In this document: in pieces, positions 46,640 through 57,302 of the stretch
How the letters are laid out: every line of letters begins with the position of its first letter
Numbering within the stretch: the stretch's first letter is position 1
DNA from: Sepiola atlantica
Lineage: Eukaryota; Mollusca; Cephalopoda; Sepiida; Sepiolidae
DNA: 64,000 nt
NCBI GenBank assembly: GCA_963556195.1
Contig: OY744529.1
Coordinates: 61,231,580 to 61,295,579, forward strand
Direction: 5' to 3'
Program-made: the position numbers and the translations under genes
The notes under the pieces: model-generated
The model's database searches: none
What the model was told of the DNA's origin: nothing
Seen by the model: only the letters and a program-made list of their open reading frames with translations

Positions 46640-47860
46640 ACGTACCAATACACGACACCATTAAAATCATCCTCAACCAAGTTTATAATCATAGCACTAT
46701 ACCACCCCAACATTAAAACCCAAAACCCTCGAAAAACTTCCGCAAAAGTGCACCACACAAGTTCCATTCATTGACCCCCTCCGGCAAAATATACATCCAA
46801 ATCGATTGCGTTTCGATGGAAGCACCGCCGAATACTACATGTCACACATCGAAAACAAAATCTTCCCTAAATTAATAAACAACCCCCCTATATACACCAG
46901 ATACGTTGACGAAATCCTCATTGTCACCGAATCCCTGGATAATATAAACAAACTCCCACATACTCTAGAAACCCACTCAGTACTCACCTTCACACACGAA
47001 CTAAATACTAACAACAAAATCCCCTTCCTCGACGAAATTTTCGACTCTAACAACCCCTCCCAATACACAACATCCACATATATAAAACCCACGAACAATA
47101 ACCCTAATTCGCCTAACTACTATAGCGAATGCCCCCAAAATATAAAACTGCCTTAATAAAAAGAATAGTCCACTGCGCATACACTATATCTTCATCCAAA
47201 ACAATATTCTACAAAGAACTAACCAACATTAAACAAGCCTTAGTAAATAACAATTTCCCTAATAGAATTGTTGACAACAAATAAAACTATATCTAACCTC
47301 CCTACACCAAAAAAGTACAACAAAAATGACACTCTTTCCTTGTACTATAAAAACCAAATGCATTCTAACTACAAACTCGACGAAAAAGCTATAACTAACA
47401 TAATAAACAGACACACTAAACCCACCGACCAACAACTAAAAATAAAACTCATAATTTACTACACAAATTTCAAAACCGCTAACTTAATAATCAAAAACAA
47501 TAACACTACTAAATCCTCCCCTAAACCAAACAAACGTACTGTATTTGTTCCAATGCCCATTCGAGGAATGTTTCCCCAAGGTCCAAACAGACAAACACAG
47601 ATAATATATTAGCCATACAACTACAACCCTCTCCTGACGCCTTACGCATCACTTAAATGATACTAGTGCCATCCAGCGACACATTACCACACATAAAAAA
47701 GCATAAAATCAACCGAACTAAGACAAATACTAAGATTATACATAAAAACAACTGCACCAACAGACTAAAAATCTTCGAAACCCTACACATGAAAAATTAC
47801 AACCCACAATTAATAAAATAGCATTCACCACCGGTATTAACGCCTTATCAGTCTTTAACA
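46640..47860 (+). pseudogene. Penelope-like element relic (RT palm to GIY-YIG)
   Basis: Before 46,806 a frame gives S-G-K-I-Y-I-Q-I-D-C-V-S-M, matching the [DN]-G-x-x-M-G-S-P-L RT motif with damage. From 46,806 the frame reads YMSHIENKIFP, then Y-T-R-Y-V-D-E-I-L-I-V (the catalytic box, with Glu where Penelope-like RTs have the second Asp), then N-K-I-P-F-L-D and Y-T-T-S-T-Y-I-K-P-T-N-N-N. After a frameshift: T-I-F-Y-K-E-L, P-T-P-K-K-Y-N-K-N, Y-Y-T-N-F-K. Near 47,530-47,680 VLYLFQCPFEECFPK, a Y-I-S-H-T-T-T-T-L motif and H-H-L-N-D follow, which is a GIY-YIG domain with stops. The last recognisable part is L-K-I-F-E-T-L near 47,780. There are several frameshifts; the copy is dead. It ends at a (TAA)n tract. 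Confidence 0.8.
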
Positions 47861-47872
47861 ATTAATATATTA

Positions 47873-47873
47873 T

Positions 47874-47946
<73 letters not shown>
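47873..47946. repeat. (TAA)n microsatellite
   Basis: About 24 ATA/TAA units immediately after the Penelope-like relic. Confidence 0.95.
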
Positions 47947-47947
<1 letters not shown>

Positions 47948-48024
47948 AAATAAATTTAAGAAAATAAAAAATCATAAATAAACGATTAATATATAAATAA
48001 ATAGATAAAGATGTATATATATAA

Positions 48025-48056
<32 letters not shown>

Positions 48057-48246
48057 AAATTAATATATATATAATCGAAATAATACAACTATAAAAAATG
48101 TAACCATAGGACACAACCTCCTGAAAACGGTCGACAGACCGAAAGCGTTCGAGGAATGACCCACGAGACAACGCTAGGTGCCATACTCCACCGGTTAACA
48201 GCTGAGAACCGCATAATTGCTCGCCGCGTCAAGAGATTGACACAAA
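47947..48246. other. Stretch without a recognised gene
   Basis: AT-rich with a short (GT)n tract at about 48,038-48,054, then about 150 bp of mixed composition (48,100-48,240). The latter could be an upstream, unrecognised part of the R4-like relic. Confidence 0.4.
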
Positions 48247-48463
<217 letters not shown>

Positions 48464-48464
48464 A

Positions 48465-49330
48465 GAACACTTGAACATAGAAACAGAATCGCTACGGACA
48501 GCCATACAAAGCATTGAGAATAGAACTATATCAAAGTTAAAATAGACAAAACTCAGGAAAACAGTAAATGTTGACTCTGTGAACAAAGAGACGAAACTGT
48601 AAATAACATAAGTGAATGCAGTAAACTAGACTCAAAAGAACACAAACATAAACACGACTACGTGGAAAAGGCCGTCTACTGCGAACTATGAAAACGTCTG
48701 CAGTCTGAACATGCAGACAAACGGTAGAGAGACAAACCAGAGAGAATATTGTAAAATGAAAAGCACAAAACCCTTTGGGATATGGAAGTACAAACAGACA
48801 AAGCCTGGACACCAGACATGATAAAAACGGAGCGAATACAATAAATATGCCAAAGAATTGAAAGGAAATTGAAACAGTAGGAAAATCACTGTAATAGGAA
48901 CAGTTCTGAAAAACCTGGAAAAAACGATTAGGAAAAATTGGGATTAAAGGGAGGATCTAAAGTGCATGGCAATTATGAAAACAGGCGAACTTTTAAGGAT
49001 AATCATTGAATGCGGATACCAACACACATAACCACCGAATGCCAATAGAATTTTTTTAAATAGAAAGCATATCAGATGAGCACAGAAGGGAATGAAACTG
49101 CCAAAAATCCAATAATCTGTTGGGGCACTAGTCTAGGCTGGTATTACGAAAAATGGTCGTGAAAGGTCAAGAAAGATGGAAAGACCAAGGAGGGACAGCA
49201 CATACCAGACCTCCATTGGAAGGATGCAGAGTGTACTAGAACCTTAGGAATGGTTATTACCACGCATATAAGACCAACGACCGTTGCCAGCGTTAAACCA
49301 ATGGTCAACTGCTGTTGAGATAACACAAAA
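48465..49330 (+). pseudogene. R4/Dong-like LINE relic, second copy
   Basis: Plus-strand frames match the copy at 27.0-28.2 kb piece by piece: K-I-D-K-T-Q-E-N-S-K-C (48,540), Q-R-D-E-T-V-N-N and S-E-C-S-K-L (48,590-48,630), L-E-N-E-K-H-K-T-L-W-D-M-E-V-Q-T-D-K (48,750-48,800), T-P-D-M-I near 48,812 and C-terminal I-I-I-E-C-G-Y-Q-H-T ending at about 49,029. Stops and frameshifts are frequent. The 3' region to about 49,330 also matches (CAGACCTCCATTGGAAG). The copy lacks the RT palm and is preceded by a (TAA)n/(ATT)n tract, as is the first copy. Confidence 0.75.
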
Positions 49331-50295
49331 TTATTTGCAACGTTATTGAAATAGTCGAAGAGTGCTGAAAATCTGCATTCTCTTCCTCCGTATTTCGAGT
49401 GACATCGGCACTATCCTAATATTAATATACAGCTGTCAATGGGTGTAAATCCTATGTACACTTACTAAATCCGGATATTGCAGACTTAGAACCTGGCTTT
49501 TACAACTGGAAAATGCGTAAAATACCAAGAGGGTTCAACTATAGAAGTCGTGAAGCAAAAGCAGGGAATTCACCCATAAATTGAGAAATAGAAGAGCGGG
49601 AGTATCAGTTGTTTACCATGTAAACGTTTCAGAGATTTACAAACAGAACAGTAATTAGATCCATGGCTCTCGCGGGGTACTGATCAAAATAACACCTTCC
49701 CCAAACGAAATGTTGACACACTTCAGTTATTATTTCACTACAATTTATCACCACGTGAGATACTTGAAGCATTAGCATGAAATGGAAACAACCTCATAGG
49801 AGGACGAGGACAGAAATAAAAAGAAGGAAGTCAAACCATCGAATAATCCAGCTATAATTAAACACGCGCAACACGATGACAAAGTCCGCCCAGACAAGAC
49901 AAGGCATTTATACACTATCAAAACAAAAGCAGACATCTTCCATTTCGTAGACAACAAATTATCACAATTTGGTCTATGCCGACTTTAGAAAAACAATATA
50001 GATAAATTAATAAATGGAGATCAGTATTATCCATTCATCTACTTATTTCTACAAAAACATAAAAATAAGAAATAAATGATTAAAAAAGTATACATATATA
50101 CAATTAATCGCTCAGAATGTGTCAAACCCATTTCCACTTAGGCATCAGCATTAATATCAACGTTGATCTTGAATATTATGTCTTTAAGATTAAAATTGTA
50201 ACGCGAAGAACATAGCTTTATTTATTTGTCTAAAAATCTGATAGATTTTCCCTCCTTCGTCAAAAGAACAGACACCTTAGGTAAAATAAAAATTC
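49331..50295. other. Stretch without a recognised gene
   Basis: No clear coding. The part from about 49,900 to 50,295 may contain unrecognisable downstream remains of the minus-strand RT relic. Confidence 0.45.
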
Positions 50296-50660
50296 TCATA
50301 TACAAATGTAATCCCTCGGGATTCTAAGATGCTTCGACAATATTGCGTCATAGAACATATAAGACGGAATTTCACTACTCTTGTGTGATATCCATACAAT
50401 ATCAAATGGAAAAGCGTATCTCTCTCCGAATAAACGATAGATAGACAAAAATATCTTCATCAACTGCAATGTCCAAATCAAGTAATGTTGCACGACTACC
50501 ATTTCGTTTGCACTTCCACTCTGGTTCTTTCGAGTAAATCAAATTATATGAATTTTCAAACACACAACCATCATTTATACAACACATATCATTTATATAT
50601 CTCTTACACTCACGAAATGCATGTCACCATATGGCATTACTGCGAATCAATGAGGAATAA
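50296..50660 (-). pseudogene. Reverse-transcriptase relic of a mobile element
   Basis: Read downwards on the minus strand: R-Y-I-N-D-M-C-C-I-N-D-G, where the family has R-Y-[IV]-D-D-L-L; then F-E-N-S-Y-N-L-I-Y-S-K-E; then ATLLDLDIAVDEDIFVYLSF; and after a frameshift RYAFPFDIVWISHKSSEIPS then M-F-Y-D-A-I-L-S-K-H-L-R-I. The combination of a [FY]-x-D-D-like box, an [FL]-L-D-L-x-I motif, F-P-F-x-I-V and S-N-I-P-x-x-M-F-Y is a known invertebrate RT family, often annotated only as a mobile-element RT. The first catalytic Asp is Asn here, with stops upstream. It is a dead fragment, and the clade is uncertain. Confidence 0.65.
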
Positions 50661-50760
50661 TATATACATATTCGTATCTATACAAGTACAAATTAACCTG
50701 AAAGAAGGCAGGGTCCATACCTATAAAAAATTCAAATTAACTGTAACAGTAATTTAACTT

Positions 50761-51130
50761 CCTACTTTTCAAAAGTACTTTCGTAAATTAGATTTTCAAG
50801 TACTGTCTTACGATTAAATCGTGTAAAACTAGATCTTTCTTTTTTGTATTACACCAAAAGAATCTTTTCTCAATAAATCTAATAGTTTTATCTTTCCCCC
50901 TTCAAAAACTAAATCTATTATTTCATTTAATTTTTTAATCAGGTACAAATGCGAAATCTTAGTATACAAAGTACTGAAATCCGTTGGAACTCAAGTGTTT
51001 ATAAAAAGTGCTCAATAACAAGTAGAGCTGTTCTTAAGTATAAATTTGTATTTATAAAATCATTATTGGCTGCATATGTGCATACATGTTTCGATTGTTC
51101 TCTTCACAGAGAGTCAATCTCTTCAGACCA
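50761..51130. other. AT-rich stretch, dispersed repeat flank
   Basis: Ends with GATTGTTCTCTTCACAGAGA and GTCAATCTCTTCAGACC, related to the flank at 13,880-13,920. No gene. Confidence 0.45.
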
Positions 51131-51144
51131 AAGAAGACAGAGAA

Positions 51145-51145
<1 letters not shown>

Positions 51146-51202
<57 letters not shown>

Positions 51203-51293
51203 AACATTCCAAAAGCCAAGATTTTATTCTTCTTGAAGAGGTTGTTATACATAAAGAATAGAAGGTGTATGCTAAAACATATATTTTCGCACA

Positions 51294-51360
<67 letters not shown>
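51146..51360. repeat. Two (TA)n microsatellites
   Basis: TA tracts at 51,147-51,199 and 51,297-51,359, about 100 bp apart. Confidence 0.95.
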
Positions 51361-51847
51361 GAATCGTAGCAAGGCCTTTAATCATGTAGATAAATAACGC
51401 TTTCCATGATGCTGTGTATAGTTGATTATAAAAATTCATTCATTGTAAAGTTCTTTTAATTATAGTCTTGTGGCAAATGCTGTACCCAATGGAAACGTAA
51501 GCACGTCTGTATTTACATGACATGATATCGATCTGTCCATTTTATGTGTGCATTTGCGTCCATATTGGTAATGTATTTTTATGATGAAGAATGGAGGAAC
51601 CGTTCGCTCGGTTACTCGCATGCTGAGAAAGACATTTAACATCGAAAAATAATGATAAAATGTCTCTGCCAAGTTTAAGGTTTTACATTATTTCCTTTTC
51701 TGACATATAAAGTTTCCTTTCGATTTTTAGGGCCTTTTTGTTTTCGCTTAGAAATTCAATTCAAAAGATTTCATTTTTTTACACCTTCTTTACCAATTAG
51801 TCTTTTCTAATATTTTTCTGCGATTACTTTGTATTTCTTATCTCACT

Positions 51848-51848
<1 letters not shown>
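51361..51848. other. Stretch without a recognised gene
   Basis: No coding or RNA gene recognised. Confidence 0.5.

Positions 51849-51888
<40 letters not shown>
51849..51888. repeat. (TA)n microsatellite
   Basis: About 19 TA units, directly followed by the ACTAGC-type repeat end. Confidence 0.9.
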
Positions 51889-51890
<2 letters not shown>

Positions 51891-51930
51891 TAGCAGGACC
51901 CGTTGCCTGGCGCTGCCCGGGAGGAATATA
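51889..51930 (+). repeat. ACTAGC...CCTGGCG interspersed repeat end
   Basis: ACTAGCAGGACCCGTTGCCT followed by GGCGCTGCCCGGG. Relatives are at 30,349 (plus) and 4,618-4,658 (minus). Confidence 0.55.
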
Positions 51931-52237
51931 AAATAATGAATTAAACATCCGACCGAACGCAAATAGGTCACATAGAATATTTTTATGTTTACACAAAAGG
52001 TTGGCTTTTAATAGTTGAAAATGTATGTACCGACGAAAAGGAGCACTTGGTATTGAAACAAAAATAGATATTGCCCCAGTTTCCTAAACATGTCTACTAT
52101 ATTTGTGTGGTCGAGTTTTAACTTTGGCGTTTCACCTGTATGATGCATCTTGCTGTAAGTTATGTATTTTCTACTTCTAACTAATTTGAACCGAATTGTT
52201 TTTTGTATTACCCTAACCGTAAACTAAGCATAACCTA

Positions 52238-52466
52238 AGGTTGGTTATCTCGCAGTGGCCGTGGTTAGGTCCGGTTAAAATTCTCTAGAAGTGCTTTGCT
52301 TTAAGCCAAAAGTCACTCGAACCCAAACCTAAGTTTTATTTCGTCAAAAGTCGTCTAATAACCGAGGCCAAAAGTCACTGGAAATCTAACCTAAGTAGTA
52401 TATTGACAAAAGTCGGTTATGTCACAGTGGACGTGGTTAGGTCCGGTTCAAATTCTATTGAATCAC
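52238..52466. repeat. Direct repeat, 170-bp spacing
   Basis: GGTTATCTCGCAGTGGCCGT at 52,240 returns as GGTTATGTCACAGTGGACGT at 52,408, each followed by GGTTAGGTCCGGTT and AAATTCT. Between them CCAAAAGTCACTCGAA and CCAAAAGTCACTGGAA form a second pair. It is an old local duplication of a repeat of unknown type. Confidence 0.75.
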
Positions 52467-52889
52467 TTTTTTGTTCTGTAGATTTAATTTTACAATTAAA
52501 TTATTTTAAATAGGATTTTTTAAATTTCGTGTTATTTTATGTGCTATAGCATTTTCTATGTCAATAAATATTCGATTACTAATGCGAAATGAAAACAAAA
52601 AAATGTAAATCACGTAGGGATTGTTTAATAATATTATTAAAAAGGAATATTCAGCTCTTTGATACATGTTTTTCTTTGGTTTAAGAACCCAAATAAACCA
52701 TAATAATAGTTAAAGTTAGATTCGAGCTAGATTTCGAGGCCACCGGACTTAGGGTTAAAGGTGGTAGTAGGTATTATAGAGTGTTTTGCAATGCCAAAAT
52801 CGTTATCAGAGCACTCGAAAAACGGTAATTTGTAGATTAACACCCTTAGCTAAACACCCCCATTCCCGCCCCCGTCCCCGCCCTCCAAA

Positions 52890-52937
52890 ATCAGATTCTA
52901 CTTCTTTTTGGCAGTTATGTGTAAACACCCTAAACAT
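52890..52937. repeat. Left arm of an inverted repeat flanking the gypsy insertion
   Basis: AGATTCTACTTC...GTTATGTGTAAACA...AAACAT has an inverted relative at 63,657-63,698 (ATGTTTACTGTTTACACATA...AAGTAGAATCT). Without the gypsy insertion the two would be about 470 bp apart. Could be the remains of an older element with inverted ends. Confidence 0.45.
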
Positions 52938-53262
52938 TTGTTGGAAAATAAATAGTTTTCAAAATTAGAGTGTAGCATCAATTTGGTATATAAATTTAAC
53001 GTAAAATGATCCCCACATTTCCGGACCGTTCTAACTTTTTAGGGCATTAACTAAATGTTTTTACCATTTACCGAAGTTCACGTGACAGTGTTGTAAAACC
53101 ATATGTAATCACCCCCAAATCCCCCCAAACCGCACTGAATATATCTCCGATAGAAGAAAAAATAAAAGTAATAATTTTGGTTAACTGACGTAAAACCTAA
53201 AATGGGTCAAAAATAGGGGTCATTGTACGTAAAATGTATGCGCCGCGCAGCTGATCCTCAAT

Positions 53263-53267
53263 ATAAG
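53263..53267. repeat. Target duplication ATAAG (left copy) of the gypsy element
   Basis: ATAAG immediately precedes the left LTR and the same five bases immediately follow the right LTR end (63,608-63,612). A 5-bp duplication fits Ty3/gypsy integrases. Confidence 0.85.
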
Positions 53268-53436
53268 TGTAATAAAAACTGGACGCCGAATATAACTTAA
53301 GGATAAGCTTTATTTAACCATTTGTTGCTTAGCTAGACAAATAGTGTTTTAACATTCACTCTTAATATACACGAATGTAGAACATTCCATTATTACTCCA
53401 AGGGGGAGACAGGCATCAATTATCTTTGTTACTACA
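53268..53436 (-). repeat. 3' LTR of the gypsy element (169 bp)
   Basis: In element sense it runs TGTAGTAACAAAGATAATTG ... CCAGTTTTTATTACA. It contains AACAAATGGTTAAATAAAGC, in which AATAAA can act as the polyadenylation signal. Identical to the right LTR once the LINE and its target duplication are removed. Confidence 0.93.
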
Positions 53437-53455
53437 TTCTCCCCCATCTATCTTC
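53437..53455 (-). promoter_or_regulatory. Polypurine tract
   Basis: On the minus strand the bases between the Gag-Pol stop and the 3' LTR read GAAGATAGATGGGGGAGAA, ending exactly at the LTR TG. This is the expected position for the plus-strand primer of reverse transcription. Confidence 0.85.
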
Positions 53456-56400
53456 TTATTCGTAGGGAACAAAATCATCCCATCGACCTGGCCTCCTGCG
53501 GGTTCTTTGAGGGCGTCTTGGTTGTTCGTGCTCGACATCCATTTCTAATCTAGGCTCCTCGGGACCTGACGACGTTTCGGGACTGTCTTGTGTTGCTGGT
53601 TTAGGGCTAAAATATCTTGCTCCAAATCGCTCTCGTTTTCTACGGCGCTTCGGTCGCTTGGTGTCTGAAGATTGAGTATCTGTCTCAGATATTGGGTGAA
53701 ACCGCTTTCGTGGTACCCATCTGTCGTCCGAACTAGAGTCAGAGACGACTCTGTTAGTATATTCAGATTCGTTTTGTTGGGACTCTGAACTTGACGTATC
53801 TGGCACACGATCACCTAAGAGGGTCGGACTTGTTCCACGAACCGGAGCTCTATATCCATCTGAAGCAGTTCTACGTTCATATACATTTCCTGCTGGGGCT
53901 AGATCCCTTAAGGAGACAGTAGATTGCCTTCCTTCTGAATTTCTGACCAGTGCATACTGAGGGTTCGCTTCGATTAATTGTACCTCGCTTACCAATGGGT
54001 CATGTTTACTATGACGAACATGACGTTTTAATAAAACTGTGCCAGGTTGTGCAAGCCACGAGGGAAGTGATGTGCCTGCTGAGCTTCGTCGTGGGAACGA
54101 GAAGAATCTCTCATGTGGGGTAGCGTTTGTCGCTGTACATAATAGAGTCCTAATAGCGTATAAGGCCATGGGGATGAGACTTTCCCAATCGGAGATCGGA
54201 CTATTGCGATTTGCTGCCGCCAACTGTACTGTCTTCCATATTATACCATTGTATCTTTCGCACTGTCCGTTTCCTTGAGGATTGTGAGGAGTTGTTCTAC
54301 TTACAGCTACTCTTCGTTCATGCAGAAACTGCTTGAGTTCGTCCGACATAAAAGCAGACCCACGATCTGAATGTATATATGCAGGCACTCCAAAAACGGC
54401 AAAAATGGAGCAGAGGCCTTGAATTACTGTTGCAGCCGTTACGTCTGGGCAGGGGATGACGAACGGAAATCTTGAGTACTCGTCTATTATTGTGAGCATG
54501 TATTTATTTTTAGTTTTAGAGGGTAAAGGGCCCTTAAAATCCAGGTTAAGTCTTTCAAAAGGCCGTGTGGCCTTAATGAGTGTTGCTGGAGGAGGTTTGT
54601 AGAACCTGGGCTTATTTTCTGCGCATATCCGACAAGAGTTCGTAATTCTTTTTACGTCTTCAACAGAATATGGCAAGTTTCTGCTCCTGACTACGTGAAT
54701 CATTCTTGTGATACCTGGGTGACACAATTCACTGTGTATATACTGAAGATCATCTGAGCCAGTTACCAGGCCACACACCCTTGAAAGCGCGTCGACCGCG
54801 GCATTCTCCTTACCAGGGCGGTAAGTGACGTCAAAGGAGTAGCAAGAAAGCTCCATTCTCCATCTCGCTATTTTCTCGTTTTTTATTTTACTCGTTGTTT
54901 TTGGGTTAAACATAAACGAGACCGACTTTTGGTCAGTGATTAATTCAAAATGTCGGCCGATTAAGTAATGCCTCCATTTTCGTAATGCCTCAACTATGGC
55001 GTACGCTTCTTTTTCTATTGCAGAGTGTCGTCGCTCGGATTTCGAAAGTGTTCTTGAAAAAAAAGCTACAGGACGACCGGATTGTCTCAGTGAGGCAGCT
55101 ATCGCACAGTCGGAGGCATCCGTCTCAACTAATAGAGGGATAAAAGGATCCACAGCAGAAATGGCAGACTGAGCAATGTTCCTTTTCATGTTTTGAAATG
55201 CTCTGATGGCGGAACAGGACAACGGAAAAGTAGATACTTGTGTCAATGGGTGTATTTTTTCTGAAAAAGACGCAACCCATTGGGAGTAGTGAGCAAACAT
55301 ACCGAGGGCTCGTCGTAAAGAGGGCATGTTTCCAGGGATTGGTAATTCCATTAGCGGTTTCAGTCGCTCGGAATCCGGCGTCATGGTGCCATTTTTGACA
55401 ATGTATCCCAATAATTTGATGCTTTTCAAGTTGTAGGAACATTTTTCACTGTTCAAAGTCAGATTATATTTCTTGACGGCAGCCATGAATCGTTTAAGGT
55501 TGTGGTCATGTTCAGCTTGGTTATGTCCGCATACTGTGACATTGTCTATATATGCAACAGTACCCTTCAATTTTTCATTGGAGATTATTTCATCTATTAC
55601 CCTCTGGAAGCTAGCCACACCATTTGTTATCCCAAAAGGAATTCGGCAGAACTGATATAGGCGACCGCAGGCCTCGAATGCCGTGTAGGGCTTATCCTCT
55701 GGCTTGATAGGTACCTGATGGTAGGCACTTCTGAGATCTAAAGTACTGAAAGTGTGATATTTTGCAATATTAGAAATCATTTCGTCAATACGAGGCAGTG
55801 GATAGGCATCGAGTAATGTGTATCTGTTGATGGTCTGGGAATAGTCAATGACCATCCTTTTCTTGTGATTTTCAGTGGCTGTTACGAGGACCTGTGCTCG
55901 CCATGGAGATTCACTTGGCTCTATAATTCCTTCCTTAAGTAGTTTTGTTACTTCTGCTGCTATGAACTGCTTGTCCGTTTCTGAATAGCGTCTTGATTTT
56001 ATTGCTATTGGTTTGCAGTCAGGAGTTAAGTTTGTAAAAAGTGACGGGTGCCGCACTTTGACAGCTGCTAGTCCACATACGCTTAGGACTGGCTTGGGGC
56101 CACCAAAAGGAATTTCAACGCATGAATGTTGTTTTAGAAAATTGTGACCCCAAATCACTTCGCAGCAGAGGTTTTTCATTACTGATAATTTGATCCCTTG
56201 ATAGGAGTTTCCTTTTAGTTTCAGGTTAACCATGCAATATCCAATTACATGGGACGATAAAGATGAATTTGCCATTGATATTTGGTTGGAACAAGGAAAT
56301 ATTTCCCATTTATTTGCTTTTACAATACTGGCATTAATAAAACTTTCGGAACTGCCTGTATCAATAAGCGCATGAATAGTCAATCCATTGATTTTTACCC

Positions 56401-57283
56401 TCACGATTGTTTTTGAGAGGCAGCCGGGGAATGCAGCTGATATTGTAATTGGTGCTACAGTAGCAAGAGTAGCCGAACGTTTTTTTTGAGAAGCTGACCG
56501 GCAAACTTTCGAAAAATGTCCCTGCTTATCACACTTGTGGCATCTAACATCTCGAGCCGGGCAGGACGAACGAGCATGTATACGAAGGCCACAAAAGTAG
56601 CATGTGGATCCAGCTGAGGCGGCAGTGATAAGTTGTTCGTGATCGTTAGAAAGGGGGGTGGCAGCATCTTGGACAATGGAAGAATTTTGAACATGCAGAG
56701 GAGGGGCTACGATAGCAGCTCCCAAAATATCGGGTTGTAAATAGAAGACAGACTGCTTCTGTGCCATGTCCAACGTTAGAGCTTGTTCATAAGCTGTTGG
56801 TAAGTCTAGGTTTTTATTCTCTAGTAGTCTTTGTCTTATTTGGTTGGACTGTATTCCATTAATAAATGCGTCCCTGATAAAAACATCTCTCGCTTGGTTC
56901 GCAGTTAAGGCTGTAAATTCACACTCGCGACTTAACGTCTTTAGAATCTGAAGGTATTGTTCAAGGCTTTCTTCTGGTTGTTGACGCCGGGTAGCAAGTA
57001 AATGTCTAGCAAAAATAGTATTTTTTTTCTTTACAAACATGGCTTCTAAAATGTCCACCGCAGTTTCATAATTTTCACATTCAGATAAATTTCTATAAAT
57101 AGCAGTAGAGACATGATGTAAAAGAAGGGTATATTTCTCAGTACCTGTTAAAGCCGCGTTTGAAGATAACTGTAGAGCTGTAAGGAATCCTTCGAACATT
57201 TTTCTCCAATGCCGCCATTTGTCAGTAGATTCCGAGTCGGCCGTATCAAGGTCTAGACGATCGGGTTTCAAGTAACGTTCCAT
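53456..57283 (-). CDS. Gag-Pol polyprotein of Ty3/gypsy retrotransposon
   Basis: One intact 1,275-residue frame, with TAA at 53,456-53,458. The ATG at 57,283 is the first in the frame and lies 20 nt from the LTR; the start M-E-R-Y-L-K-P-D-R is typical for such elements. A capsid-like region (about 1-190) is followed by two C-x2-C-x4-H-x4-C knuckles (C228, C231, H236, C241; C248, C251, H256, C261). The aspartic protease has A-L-I-D-T-G-S (D308). RT (about 420-610) has T-L-D-L-R-S-A-Y (D516) and a catalytic box Y-I-D-N (578-581) in place of Y-x-D-D. RNase H has E-T-D-A-S (D722) and I-T-D-Q-K (D784). Integrase has H850, H855, C884, C887 and D915, D973, E1009 (DD35E). The C-terminal 130 residues are basic and disordered, with no chromodomain. 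Gag and Pol share one frame without a frameshift, as in Tf1-like elements. Replication is expected in cytoplasmic particles before integration. Confidence 0.95.
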   Translation of the reverse strand: MERYLKPDRLDLDTADSESTDKWRHWRKMFEGFLTALQLSSNAALTGTEKYTLLLHHVSTAIYRNLSECENYETAVDILEAMFVKKKNTIFARHLLATRRQQPEESLEQYLQILKTLSRECEFTALTANQARDVFIRDAFINGIQSNQIRQRLLENKNLDLPTAYEQALTLDMAQKQSVFYLQPDILGAAIVAPPLHVQNSSIVQDAATPLSNDHEQLITAASAGSTCYFCGLRIHARSSCPARDVRCHKCDKQGHFSKVCRSASQKKRSATLATVAPITISAAFPGCLSKTIVRVKINGLTIHALIDTGSSESFINASIVKANKWEIFPCSNQISMANSSLSSHVIGYCMVNLKLKGNSYQGIKLSVMKNLCCEVIWGHNFLKQHSCVEIPFGGPKPVLSVCGLAAVKVRHPSLFTNLTPDCKPIAIKSRRYSETDKQFIAAEVTKLLKEGIIEPSESPWRAQVLVTATENHKKRMVIDYSQTINRYTLLDAYPLPRIDEMISNIAKYHTFSTLDLRSAYHQVPIKPEDKPYTAFEACGRLYQFCRIPFGITNGVASFQRVIDEIISNEKLKGTVAYIDNVTVCGHNQAEHDHNLKRFMAAVKKYNLTLNSEKCSYNLKSIKLLGYIVKNGTMTPDSERLKPLMELPIPGNMPSLRRALGMFAHYSQWVASFSEKIHPLTQVSTFPLSCSAIRAFQNMKRNIAQSAISAVDPFIPLLVETDASDCAIAASLRQSGRPVAFFSRTLSKSERRHSAIEKEAYAIVEALRKWRHYLIGRHFELITDQKSVSFMFNPKTTSKIKNEKIARWRMELSCYSFDVTYRPGKENAAVDALSRVCGLVTGSDDLQYIHSELCHPGITRMIHVVRSRNLPYSVEDVKRITNSCRICAENKPRFYKPPPATLIKATRPFERLNLDFKGPLPSKTKNKYMLTIIDEYSRFPFVIPCPDVTAATVIQGLCSIFAVFGVPAYIHSDRGSAFMSDELKQFLHERRVAVSRTTPHNPQGNGQCERYNGIIWKTVQLAAANRNSPISDWESLIPMALYAIRTLLCTATNATPHERFFSFPRRSSAGTSLPSWLAQPGTVLLKRHVRHSKHDPLVSEVQLIEANPQYALVRNSEGRQSTVSLRDLAPAGNVYERRTASDGYRAPVRGTSPTLLGDRVPDTSSSESQQNESEYTNRVVSDSSSDDRWVPRKRFHPISETDTQSSDTKRPKRRRKRERFGARYFSPKPATQDSPETSSGPEEPRLEMDVEHEQPRRPQRTRRRPGRWDDFVPYE

Positions 57284-57302
57284 AACGAATGGTTAAATAA
57301 AT
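57284..57302 (-). promoter_or_regulatory. Leader / putative primer-binding site with self-complementarity to the LTR
   Basis: Between the 5' LTR and the Gag ATG only ATTTATTTAACCATTCGTT (sense) is present. It does not begin with TGG or otherwise look like the complement of a tRNA 3' CCA end. Instead TTTATTTAACCATTCGTT is complementary to AACAAATGGTTAAATAAA in the LTR (57,361 down to 57,344) with a single C/A mismatch. In Tf1-type elements the primer is the 5' end of the element's own mRNA paired in this way. Use as primer site is inference. Confidence 0.55.
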
